A stretch of 64,000 nucleotides of DNA from Schistosoma mansoni (Eukaryota; Platyhelminthes; Trematoda; Strigeidida; Schistosomatidae), in assembly GCF_000237925.1 (NCBI RefSeq), contig NC_031502.1, positions 620,001 through 684,000 of the forward strand, read 5' to 3'. Shown here piece by piece: positions 37,701 through 48,900 of this stretch. Below the pieces are notes generated by a model. That model was not told the origin of the DNA, ran no database searches, and saw only the letters and a list, made by a program, of their open reading frames with translations. Position numbers and translations under genes: made by a program. Every line of letters starts with the position of its first letter. Positions within the stretch are counted from its first letter, which is position 1.

Positions 37701-40700
37701 GACAGGTATCAGGAAATTCGATTTATTACGCTGAGACATTATGTAAATAGTAACTCCAAATATAGGATCTAAGGTGATAGTTGTCGAAGTATTTTAGGCT
37801 AATAAGCACATCATTCTATCAAATTTAGTTTTTAGAAATAACGTCCCATTGTCCTATTTGGTTAATCTGTTCTCATTTTTAAATCTTAGTTTATTTATCC
37901 ATCTATTCGTCAGATTTTGTATCAAAATCTTATCTGCGATCAGATCGCATACAGGATGTAACTAAAGAGGATCAAGAAATTACACTTATCCTCTCCCATA
38001 TGCCGTTTCTAATTAGTTCAAGTGAAAAATATACCGGCAAAGAAAATAAAGTCCTAAATTTGTTTGCTGAAAGTATTTATCAGTGTTGTAGATACTTCAA
38101 CGGTAAATCATAACATTATTGACTCTTACCTCAAGTAAAAAAGAATTTTGGAAATAACGTGCGTTCATGTCAAGCATTATTTAACTCCTATCCTATGAAT
38201 TTCGGTACCCTGATCAGAATATACTAACAATTAACGGTTCACACCAGGTATATAATGAATGTTTTTTTTAGATTATTGCAATTCAACTACTAAAGAGAGA
38301 GGTTAAATAGATTGTTTAAAGATTTAATGCTGGTGAAAGTAAGGATAAAAGACCGACTTAACAATCTTTTGAGCGATCACTTTCATTTGACTGATAGCCA
38401 TTTTTATTCTTTATCACTAGATTTAATTACTATACGTAGTCAGAAATATACCACTCTTCCAGTTATTTTCTAAAGAAAATCTCACTCAGAATTTAAAATA
38501 TGCAGCTTCTAGTAGTTTTTCTCCATTTTTTGGATGTGTACCTGTATTACCTAAAAGTTCACTGAGGAAGCATTTGATTACTGTCATTTAACTTCCACGA
38601 TATATCAATGCATCACAGTAATCCTGCTGCATTCGTCTTATTTTCAGGTCTTAGAGGCTTCAATGCTTTACAACCACAACCTACCCGTCCTACTCGTCAG
38701 CCTCCGCCTCCTGGTGTCGCCTCTTTTGATGATGACGACGATGCAGACGCAGGAACAAATTGTACTAGTGCTACAACAACTTCAACGGTTACAACCACGG
38801 TTTCTTCTCCCAACCAGTATGCATTTGCTTTGCCACCACCACCCCCTCCTCCCTCTCAATACACACCTATGGTGACACCTGTTACTCCGTGGGCGACTCC
38901 TGCAGTCGTACCACCTATGCCTGGGTATCCGTCGACTGCAGCCTATCCTACTTCCGGGGTCCCCGCAGTTGCAGGAGCTTATTCCGAAGTGACAAATGGT
39001 GGTTCCTCACTAAATCATTGGCATCCCTCCGTCCCTGGATCAGCTTCTTGGAGTGATAGCTCATCACAAGTACCAGCTGGTGTACCTGTTCCCGGTAAGT
39101 AGTCTTAAATAATTTGAATTTATTTGCATCAGTGTACAGACCCATCGCAACCAATTATTTGCATTTCGACTTAGTTGGCAACATGATGCTAGTTTATAAA
39201 CTTTTTCGAAAATCTTAACTATTGTTCTTGATGTAAATCGATCAAAACTCATCATCTTTCAAATCATTAGTCTACGTAAGAACTTAATAAGGTCCACTTA
39301 TGGACTTAGAATACGCAGATGACATAGTCCAGTTTGGTGAAGATGCTGGTAAAATGCAGAGTCTTTTGTTAGCACTGAGTAACAATTCCAGGATATTTGG
39401 AATGCGTTTCTCCCCCTCTAAATGTAAATTGTTACTCCAGGACTGGTCTGCATCAACACCTGAACTAAGGATAGGGAGTGAAGTAGTCGAACGCGTCGAC
39501 AACTTCACTTATCTTGGAAGTCTGGTCAGCCGTAATGGGTTGGTGTCTGACGAAATCTGTACATGGATTCAATAAGCTCGTTTGACTTTTGCCAACTTAC
39601 GATACCTATTGCGACGACGAGATATCCGTCTATCAATTGAGGGACGAGTATACAGCGCAGCAGTTCGCTCTGTTCTACTTTACGGTTGCGAAACGTGGCC
39701 ATTAAGAGTAGAAGACACTTGTAAGTTAATAGTATTTGAATACAGATTTCTTAGAAATGTTGCTCGCATCTGCTGGGATCGTCGGGTAAGTAATGGTGAG
39801 GTTAGACGCGGGGTATTAGGGAATGATGGTAAATCATTTGATTGGGTTGTGAATCTTTATCGACTGAGATGGTTGGGCCACGTATTACGCATATCCAACC
39901 ACCAACTACCACGGCACTTAATGCTGACTAGTGTTGTAAATGGTTAGAAGAAAGTTAGGGACGGCCAAACTAAAACGTGACATCAGTGCTTGAAGTCACT
40001 AACTTCTAGTCTGAGCCATGTTGGTAGATGCAGGCCACTTGATTGGGGTCCGCGCGACTATCGTAAGTAATGGTTGGAGACTGCGTGATATGGCTCAGAA
40101 TCGATCACAATGGCGTAGGTGTGTACACTCTTTATCTTTCCTTAAACTATGAGATTAAAATTGCTTCATAACGTTCTTCCTTCCTATACTATATCCTTAT
40201 ATACAACCTATCTTTTATATATTACCACCACTAAATTAACTACTTCTATGAATTCGGTGTTCATCTTGTTGTGCTAATGAGGTATGGCAACTTGGACCGA
40301 TGCATATATGTGCCTGGTCCTACGTTGTAGCTGACTGAGTAAGGATTATTTCTCTCAATTCTTATGTATTGCATAAAAGAATCGCTTGCGAATGCCACTG
40401 AATTGTTTAGAATCACTTTGTGAATTGGTGTTATAATATCGACCGTTTTGGTAACAGTGTGGATACGGTTCTCAAAATCGTATATCATAATATGTATAAA
40501 GAATAGTCTTGTTTTTACTCCGGGCTACTAAACCTGCGATATTTTGGTAAGAGCATTGTTGACGCTTTTTCGCATGTGACTTTTCTGTCCCTTTGTTTAA
40601 TGTGATTTCTGTTGGTGTTTGCTGTAAAGATTCCCTTTTCCTTTTTTAGGTACGGCAATGGTTCCTCCTTACTATTTACCCACACCCACCGATTATTGGG

Positions 40701-40771
40701 CAGGTTATACGGGAGGTTACGCAGCCTCTGTACCCAATCCACCTCCTCCCCCACCGCCACCGGGAGTCTAG
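31732..40771 (+). CDS. SF1: Splicing factor 1 / branch-point binding protein
   Basis: Nine exons: 31732-31813, 31853-31975, 32012-32087, 32376-32528, 32561-32681, 35322-35661, 36554-36712, 38648-39094, 40650-40771. All junctions are GT-AG with consistent phase, giving 540 residues. The protein binds the intron branch point and U2AF to start spliceosome assembly in the nucleus. Seen: a U2AF ligand motif R-K-R-K-S-R-W (32-38); an SPSP phosphorylation motif (95-98); a helix-hairpin region before the KH; the KH-QUA2 fold with G-P-R-G (173-176) and R-G-K-G-S; one zinc knuckle C294-C297-H302-C307; and a proline-rich C-terminus ending in a poly-Pro run. The KH region is very close to the animal family. 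Introns 1, 2 and 4 are only 39, 36 and 32 bp; later introns are 0.9-2.6 kb and host LINE fragments. Confidence 0.96.
33690..34622 (+). pseudogene. RTE-like LINE 3' fragments in SF1 intron 5
   Basis: Two overlapping C-terminal RT pieces: L-H-R-L-R-L-L-G-H at about 33750, and I-S-W-D-H-R-V-S-N-E-D-V-R, L-R-W-L-V-H-V-L-R at 34000-34182. A 3' UTR follows and ends in TGACTGACTGA. The part from about 33975 onward is nearly identical to the inverted copy at 55774-56490. Confidence 0.75.
34623..34906 (+). repeat. RTE-like LINE 3' UTR of a second subfamily
   Basis: Starts within the GGTGACATGGCTCA... motif and ends GTAGATGACTGA. It matches the 3' part of the element at 39285-40345 rather than its immediate neighbour, so it is a separate truncated insertion or a chimera. 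Confidence 0.6.
39285..40345 (+). pseudogene. RTE-like LINE remnant in SF1 intron 8
   Basis: Plus-strand RT end: L-E-Y-A-D-D-I-V-Q-F-G at 39306, then Y-L-G-S-L-V-S; an in-frame stop follows I-Q at 39573. Reading continues with R-S-V-L-L-Y-G-C-E-T-W-P-L-R and L-R-W-L-G-H-V-L-R to 39947. A 3' UTR follows, ending near GTAGCTGACTGA at 40340. It is 5' truncated at the RT catalytic block and is not functional. Confidence 0.8.
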
Positions 40772-41485
40772 ATCCATTAACCGTCACCATTCACTTTCAT
40801 CCGTAAGACAGAAACAACTCCCTGTACAAATCTCAAGACAAAGGATTTTATAGCATTACTGATTCATGTTTATAGAAATCAAGCTTGTTTATCATTGTGT
40901 TGGCAATTTCTGTGCAAACATATTGATTTTATGAAAGGTGTTTATTTTCTCATTTTGTATATCTGTTTGATAAGATTTCCTGTTTCTGACTGGACAATAC
41001 AATGAAATAATGAGAGTTGGTTAGTGTGATGAGTCATTGTTGTTTCAAGTCGTTCGTTTAGATAGACTGTATTAAATGGACACATTTCATTCTCTGCATT
41101 TGTTCAGGTACTTAATTCAAGCTAACTAACTCGTTTTTAGCGGCATTATGTTGTACTTAAAGACTGCTTTTGTAAATCATTTTAATGATTTAATATTGAA
41201 TCAGTTGTCTAGTGTAGTGCTTCGTTATGAGTAAAGAGAACTATTCACTTTATATTGTATATTGAGCCATTGAACATGAAACTTTTGTTTATGTACCCGT
41301 AGGTTGATTTCATTCATTAATCTCTTCAAAATGTGTTCACGTAGTTCACATTTATTCATGGTAACTAACATAATAGGTTATAAAATTTAAAAGAAAACCA
41401 CTTTTTGTTATTTTAAACGTTCTGCATATTTTATTGCGTATATATGTATTATCATAACATCAAAGGAACTATATAGAAATAATTG

Positions 41486-41491
41486 AATAAA
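41486..41491 (+). promoter_or_regulatory. Candidate SF1 polyadenylation signal AATAAA
   Basis: First clear AATAAA on the plus strand after the SF1 stop, about 715 nt downstream. The region 40772-41485 would then be 3' UTR. No transcript evidence. Confidence 0.4.
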
Positions 41492-42517
41492 AGAAATATG
41501 AACTGCATTTGTATTGGTTTTGTTACTTTTTGAAGTATGCAAAAATAATACTGACAGTTTGGAGAAATCATCTTGTATTCGTGATAACTTAACCTGAAAG
41601 GAATCACCAAAAAAAACCCGAATTAGATTTAATGTTCATCCCTACGTGAGGTGAGCAACGTACTACGTTTTAGTATCTAAAATACACTAAGCTGTCCAGG
41701 AGTCTTGAATTATTCGTGCTTTTGGTTATGATTCTAAATTCACGGTAATTGTTTAGTGGATCAGTGACCAAACACTCGATTTCGAAGCATTTCGTTTCAT
41801 GTTTATTTGTTCGAACAATCATGGTGTAGCTTTCATGCCTAGTGAAGCTGGAAGTCGTTTCTTTTGTGTATTACTGCTCTTTGATTCCTGGCATTAGTCC
41901 TCAGGTTCACTTGACGTTAAACCTTGTTTCTTCTAAGTTGACGATGAAGTGGTAAACAGTGTACATGCTTTTCCGCGCATGTGGTTAAATTACTAGCTTT
42001 ATGTAAACCTCGGATCCCATCGTGAAAACATAAATGTCATTAGTTATTTTGACTGTCATTTAAATGATCGCAATCATCTGTATTTCTTTTTATTTCAAAT
42101 TAACTAAGCAATCTATTAAGTAATGAGAGGTATGTGTTGTTTAGGACCGACTCTCATGTTTTTTCTATCTGCTTATGAATTCTGAGTTCCGTGAATTAGG
42201 TAAAGCAATATATACTGATTATAGTTATAGAGGGTTTCCTGTGTTGCTTCCTGAACCTCGTGTGTGGTATCCATAAATTAGAACGTTTCCTACCTTGATC
42301 TTTTTCAGATTTACCATATTTATCACGAATCAACGTTAGCTAGAGGAATCTCGAGAATTAGGGTGCAACTGTATCATTATCTCTGGGAAAAGCGCAGTAA
42401 TGTTAAATTACAACAGCTCATGTCAAAAATAGATCCGATGTGCTTGTTTCGGGATCAGATTTCTAAAAGAAAACAGCGAATTCTGCACGGTAATTTTATG
42501 TATATCAAGAAATCTCG

Positions 42518-42835
42518 TCAGTTACGTTGATCATACATACACCAAGTGAAAAATGACTTCACAGCTTCGTAGGTTGTGTGTATTTTAGAGTTCGAAGGTA
42601 CATGATTAATTAGAACGCGTCTACAGGTTTGTGCACTCATTTTCGAATCACTAGTGGTACTATAGTCGGTGCTAATACCAGTATGTGCACGATTAAAGAA
42701 AGTTTGCAATAAAGCTACAGAATTATTAGTTTTTGTTCGATTATGTCATAGTTGTTACAACTAACTTACGTTGACTTTCAAAAAGTATTAAGTTCATTTC
42801 CGATTTCTTGATTATGGTAGATACTAAAAGTTGAG
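42518..42835 (-). CDS. Possible last two exons of the PLAT-repeat gene
   Basis: Minus strand: 42835-42770 (66 nt, acceptor CTTTTTAG, donor GTAAGT) and 42714-42518 (acceptor TCTGTAG, 64 codons plus stop). Both fit the phase left open by the exon at 45951-45904, and both are open only in that phase over their length. The predicted C-terminus (ending W-C-M-Y-D-Q-R-N) matches no family I recognise, so the join rests on splice sites and phase alone. Confidence 0.35.
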
Positions 42836-42852
42836 CTAAAAAGAGAAATTTA

Positions 42853-43785
42853 ATTATGACAGTGTAAATTTTTATTGTCATTATTGTTAGTTACTGTCAA
42901 AACTTAATTGAGAAACGTATTTGATGGAGTACACTGCTAATCAGTGTTCAAAATATGTTAGTTTTGTCCCACATCTAAAGAAACAGATCTGTTTCTTTTA
43001 GTGAAGTCATTATAGACTTTAGTTACCCGAACAGCCACTAAGAACCAAGGGTTTCCTGAAAAGTAACTGGCTTTTGGTCGACGCCAGCTGATAGCAACTA
43101 AGTGGTGTCACGTAATTATTATCCCTTATAGGATATAAAACCTTGTCTCTACCTTGTTTTAATTCATGCATAGGAAATGCTAAATTCTTCCAACTGAAGA
43201 TAAGATAGTTTTGTCGATTGTTCTTTGGTTTCCGTTTGCACTAAGTTTGTTGACAAAGTTTGCAAGAAAAGAAAAATCAAAAACAGGTATTCAGTGCTTT
43301 TACGTCTTAATAGTTCTTCAAGCGATTTTACTTTTGTCATAATTCAACTTCAAACTTACATTTACATAGTTCATTGAAGATTATTAAAGTCTGCATTGTC
43401 TCTACTACAATTTGTATATCTGAAGGTTGATTCAATTTAAAGTTGGTTCACTTCGAATATACAATGCTATACACACATTTGTAAGGATTAGTGGCCAAAT
43501 TAAAACTAGACCAATGTGCCAATGTANNNNNNNNNNNNNNNNNNNNNNNNNNNNNNNNNNNNNNNNNNNNNNNNNNNNNNNNNNNNNNNNNNNNNNNNNN
43601 NNNNNNNNNNNNNNNNNNNNNNNNNNNNNNNNNNNNNNNNNNNNNNNNNNNNNNNNNNNNNNNNNNNNNNNNNNNNNNNNNNNNNNNNNNNNNNNNNNNN
43701 NNNNNNNNNNNNNNNNNNNNNNNNNNATTATGACAGTGTAAATTTTTATTGTCATTATTGTTAGTTACTGTCAAAACTTAATTGA
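42853..43785. other. 59-bp direct repeat beside a 200-base N gap
   Basis: The 59 bp at 42853-42911 recur exactly at 43727-43785, immediately after the N gap 43527-43726. Either a local duplication or assembly of two haplotype versions. Confidence 0.85.
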
Positions 43786-45495
43786 ATGATAATTAAGAAT
43801 AAATAGTTTAGTAAAATATAGCCGTGTGTTTTTGTCACCGGTTTTTAGAAGTTATGTAGTCTATTCTTGGAAGTAATGGGTAATGATTCATGTCATTGTT
43901 CGCTTGTAAGGAATTTCATTGGGCTAGGAGAATTGATAATACATATCGCTGAAAGAGTTCGTTCTGTGCATGTGACTCGACTACAAATTTTTGATGAATA
44001 TTAACTAATCTGTTCTAACTTTTTGATCGCCTAATTCTTCATATACAGTCCGATAACTGGATAGATATTTTAGCTTACCTGGCAATGACATTCACAGTTC
44101 AAATTGATTGATGTGGGAAAAACATTATTCACCTATTATTGAGAACTGAGCAAAACCTGCTGCTATTTTCGTTTTAATCGAAGCTGATCATGCTTACACA
44201 AAGTTTACGATGGTTGATTTGAAAAGAACATATAAACTACATTGATAAAGTGATCAGGCAACTGAAACATGTGGTTTATCGCCCGTGTCCTGTTGAAAAT
44301 ATTTCAAATTGTTATTTGGTAGGAGCTAATGCATGTCTTTAGGCTGAGTTTGCTACAACTCAGGTCATCACAGTGAGATAAGAAATCAACAAAGACTAAC
44401 AAATGAGTGGAATGCCAAACAGTAATGTAGTTCGAAGAAACAAGTGTGATAGGATGGTAGGAAGTATGTAATAACCCGAAGTTCAATATTTAAATGAACA
44501 CAAAAATACGACTGTATCATTGTTAGTGTCCTTCACGGCATAAAGTCTTGGTTGGTCCTAAAATTGGAACTAGTCAGCATTTTTAACAGCCGGGATAAAT
44601 TTTAGATTACTAAACGTGATATTGTAGGAACGGATTTATAAAATCGGAAGTTGGTTTCGTGTCATAAACTCAAGTCAACTGAAGGACCATTGAGAATCAG
44701 GATGCATTGGAAAGCAGTTTGTTGCGTGTGGCTTGACATTCTTGCATGTCTACGCTTATCGAGGGTCATAAATTGACTAAACATTAATGGTAGGCAGTTG
44801 GAGGGCACAGACTGGAAACCTTTAACCTAGGTTTTGTGATAGTTGGCATTCGTCGGAAAAGTATGTCTAGTCTTGAGGGGGCTGGTGAATCCGAAACTAC
44901 ATCGCTGGGCTTCACAATCTAAAGTGTTATGACAGCATTGACTGGTCACATATAGGACTAAGGCGTATTGATTGGTTACTGAATAGTGATCAGCGTCATG
45001 TTTACCTATTCCTAAGAGATGGTGGGATTTATCAATCCCGTTTCAGTTTGACCACTAATGACTAGTGCAAACTGGCACGAAATGTATGTCTAGGGTTTTT
45101 ACCGACCACCTTAAAAAATGTAGCATCAAAACCTAATTCACACAATTCGGACAATTTAATCTTAAAATATAAACCATCGAATTCTAGCTCTGTGGTCCAA
45201 AAGTACTTTGGCTCGTTGCTAAACCTAAAGTTTCTAAGCTACATCACTTGGGGTCCTCAGTGTAGATCTTTAGGAAGCCTTAAATTATGATTCAAACAGC
45301 TGTCCAGTTCCTAGTTTTCAATGGTTTGTCAGGTGTTGTCAATTGTTTTGGTCAAAACTATGGCCGAACTGTCTGAGTGATTTGAAATTGATTCGGAGCC
45401 GTTATAAAAAAAATAATAACTAGTTGGAATTTAACGCTAACTGATGTCCTTTCCTAACTGTTCTCAATCCCAACTGTTATGAATTATATTTAAAA
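43786..45495. other. No gene recognised
   Basis: Intronic or intergenic DNA between the putative terminal exons of the PLAT gene and the SINE cluster; short frames only. Confidence 0.4.
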
Positions 45496-45511
45496 TGATT
45501 ATAAATTAATC

Positions 45512-45855
45512 TCAATAGTTGAGATCATGAGTCAATTAAGGCTAGTCCATCATGGAAAACCTGGAAGCACTGGACAGCCGTTTCGTCCTATTGTGGGACT
45601 CCTCAGCAGTACGCATCCACGATCCCGCCTCGCGAGATTTGGAGCCTAGGACCTATCAGTCTCGCGCGCGAGCGCTTAACTTCTAGACCACTGAGCCGGG
45701 ACCAACGGTGTTAATGTCTAACTTCAACCAATCCACTAAGTTGAGCGACCATTTCACCAATGTCTTCAGTGCTTCCAGGTTTTCCGTGGTTGTCTAGCTT
45801 CAATTGACTCATGAACTCAACTATTGAAATTACTATAATATCCACAAAACCCTTC
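45512..45855. repeat. Family B head-to-head SINE composite with 16-bp target duplication
   Basis: The left part is a minus-oriented unit (tail, hammerhead, B and A boxes, 5' part). From about 45770 a plus-oriented 3' half follows, starting CAGTGCTTCCAGG and ending ACAAAACCCTTC. TGATTATAAATTAATC flanks the whole composite at 45496-45511 and 45856-45871. Confidence 0.85.
45567..45612 (-). ncRNA. Hammerhead ribozyme, core intact
   Basis: Minus strand: stem I GTACTG/CAGTGC, core CTGAGGA, stem II GTCC/GGAC with a CACAATA loop, GAAA, stem III AC-GGCT-GT and cleavage triplet GTC. All catalytic positions are present; stem III is only 2 bp in cis. Confidence 0.7.
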
Positions 45856-45903
45856 TGATTATAAATTAATCATAAAATTTAACGAAAATTCGAGTTAACT
45901 TAC

Positions 45904-48900
45904 CATCACGTAAAATATTCAATTCATCTTCTGTGTTATAATGTACATCTTCTGAAATGTTTTTATTGACTTAGTATTTGAAAACAATAGGGAAATTATA
46001 GATGAATTAATTCTAATTAATTGAATTAACTCCATAAAAGAAATTTTTATAAATTCCAATGACTGATTTATAAGGCTTATTTATTTATTTATTTAAGCAC
46101 ATAGATATTGGTACAAGAAAGCACCAGATAAATATGCGCCTCACAAATCTCATTTGATTTGTATCAGGACTGTGATACTGACTAGGTGTTCAGACTGAAG
46201 CAGGTGGTTTTCTCAGGGGGCCACACCCCGAGCCTTTGACCTAAAGATCTGATCCACAAGGCAGTGGAGCATCATGAGCAGATGCTGTCCCATGGTAGCC
46301 GGTGACCAACGATTGATTCATTCGCCATTTGTTTCCTCAGGATCCTGGAGCCAATGTGTACCATTGGTTTGGAATGAGGGTTTTCCAACTCCCCTAGGGG
46401 AACTTTCCATGTCCACCAACCTGGTTAAAGCGCCGGACATTCACTTTTCGTCCTCTCAATTTCGTAAACAACAGTAATATCACGAGAATGCAGTGAGTAG
46501 GACTTCCCTGACAGAGGCTATACACGCGTGGCCCTATGAGAGCATTTTGAGAGGGAGAGCGGACTCGTCCCGCTCTCGTCCGTACCAGGGCATTTGGGGG
46601 CAACATAATAGTCTCTTTTGCCATAGTCTTTTCTATGAATATCTCATGATTATTACTTTAATGAAAACTTGATGAATTGACTCTCTTTACTTCATAGTTA
46701 ACATTCTAGAATGATTTTAGTTAAATATTCATTGAAATCTTGAGAGCGCTGGATAGCTGTTATGTTCCAGTATAAGACACTTCAGCAATGTGCATTCATT
46801 ACCATGTGTTACCACGAATCGGACCCAGGACCTATCTTAATTTAGCGTACCTTTATCTTAGTATGATGTTTTGAATGTGATTATAAATTTCCTTACTGAA
46901 CAGGAGATAGTTATCATCTGCGATTAATAATGTTTAAGTATTCTAAGAAATGTGTTCATTGTTTAACCTACCATATATGATGTTCAACTGTTAAACTCAT
47001 TAATCCAATTTAACATAGATGGAATGCTTTACATCCCTTTACTAGTCCTTATCTGTGTCTTTGTAAAACCGGTTCATGTACAGTGGAAGGTATTGTGCTA
47101 CTAGTCAAAATACGTCTAATGAATTAGAAAATTCTTTATTTTAATAGAGCAAAAATAATATAATACGTAGAATGAAATAGATCTATTCTATTTCTCTAAT
47201 TATCATCAGCTTTACATAGTCTAACGTCTATATGCAGATAAAGGTTTAACATACTTAGGACTGCAATTGATCAGTTTCATGTTGGCATATGTGTAGCCTG
47301 TACGGATAGCCTCGATTTTACCTAAAGTCACAAGCATTATAAACAGAGATGGATAGTGACTAGTAGTGGAATCCAGGATGCGCGTTTCGTCCTATTTGAG
47401 AATTGTTAGCTGGACATACTTGGATCCCAGAGTTGATGTTCACTATGGGACTTGAACACAGTACCGTCCGCTCAAGTAGTTCAGTGAATAACGTGATGGC
47501 TTTTGAGGCGAGTGGTACTTATTTCGAGTCCCATAGTGAACACCAACTCTAGGATGCAGGTACATACATCTGAAGAGTTTCAAACTGGATGAAGCTCGCG
47601 TCAAACTGGATTCTGCTACTAGCCACCATCCATCTTTACAATATAATCTAGTTTGTGATCAGTTTGACATGATCAATAAATGGTAGCATACAAGATCAGC
47701 CATTACTCCATGACTAATTTTTACAGTTTGTAAAATGAATTGATTTCAGTCTGATTTGATCATTTAGGTTTGATTATTTGTTAATAATGTGTTGATATCT
47801 GTAGTAGTTTACTCTGCGATAATCATAATACCTTGGAAACTGAATTTGAATTAGGGTTTTTTTATTATCTTTACAAGGAACATCTTATTGGTAGACATTT
47901 TTGAAATCAAATTTTATAATTTCATGGAAAGCATTGTACCATCAAGGAAGCGTAGATATACTAGATCTTAATTAGTCTATAGTCGAAAGTATGTTTTGAA
48001 TAAGTGTTTAACACAACTATATAACTGTTGTCGAATTCCTCATGAATTCCAGTGATTTGACCGTTTATTTTGTTCGTTTTTAAATAGACTCGTTCATTTT
48101 TATAACTTACCTTTATGTTGATCGTCCACTGTACTCATTTCATCTGATTTGAATACTTCATTAGATTCCTCTTCATAAGTTTCGATGGGATGTATTTCTG
48201 TGATCAGAAAAAAAATCAATTCTGGATTAATGGATCGTTCAAATTGTAGTTATAAAGTATGTAGAGATTGAGAATTCTATATCTGGCTACGTAATCCATA
48301 AATTAAAACTTTATAAACATCACGTTTTCAGAGATTTAGAAACATATGCACTAAACGAGTTAACAAATGTATTAAATCTTTGAAGATTTTGCTTATTCAA
48401 ACAGTTCAAATAAACAAAGATGGATAGTGGCTAGCAGTGGAATCCAATTTGACGCGCGTTTCGTCCTATTTGGGACTTGTCAGCTGGATGTAAACAATTA
48501 GATAATGTATTGGACTGGCTAATGTTTAGAGTTGTCTAAGTCCTCGTACATGTTACAGATGTCTACTGATTTTAAAATATATTATACGACAGTTAGTAGG
48601 GTATAAAGCCAAACTAGAACTACACATAAGATTGAACCAAGGATCTTTAAGACTCATAACGTATACAATTCGTTGGAATTGTTTATTTCGAATCCAATGA
48701 TTAGAATTTCTAACCAGTTAATTCTCTGTATAATCCAAAATACATATTAAATTCAACTTGGTATTGTTTGTTTGAATCTTCCCATTGATGTTTCAGGACT
48801 GCAACTGGTCAGTCTCTAATTGGAATATGTGCAAACTGTGCGTATTGCCTCGATATAGCCTTAATTCACAAGCATGGTAATCAAAGATGGATAGTGGCTA

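Noticed and set aside
45904-48197. Short phase-1 exons as a schistosome micro-exon gene
   Set aside because: The exons are acidic, lack a signal peptide, and their phases connect to PLAT exons upstream.
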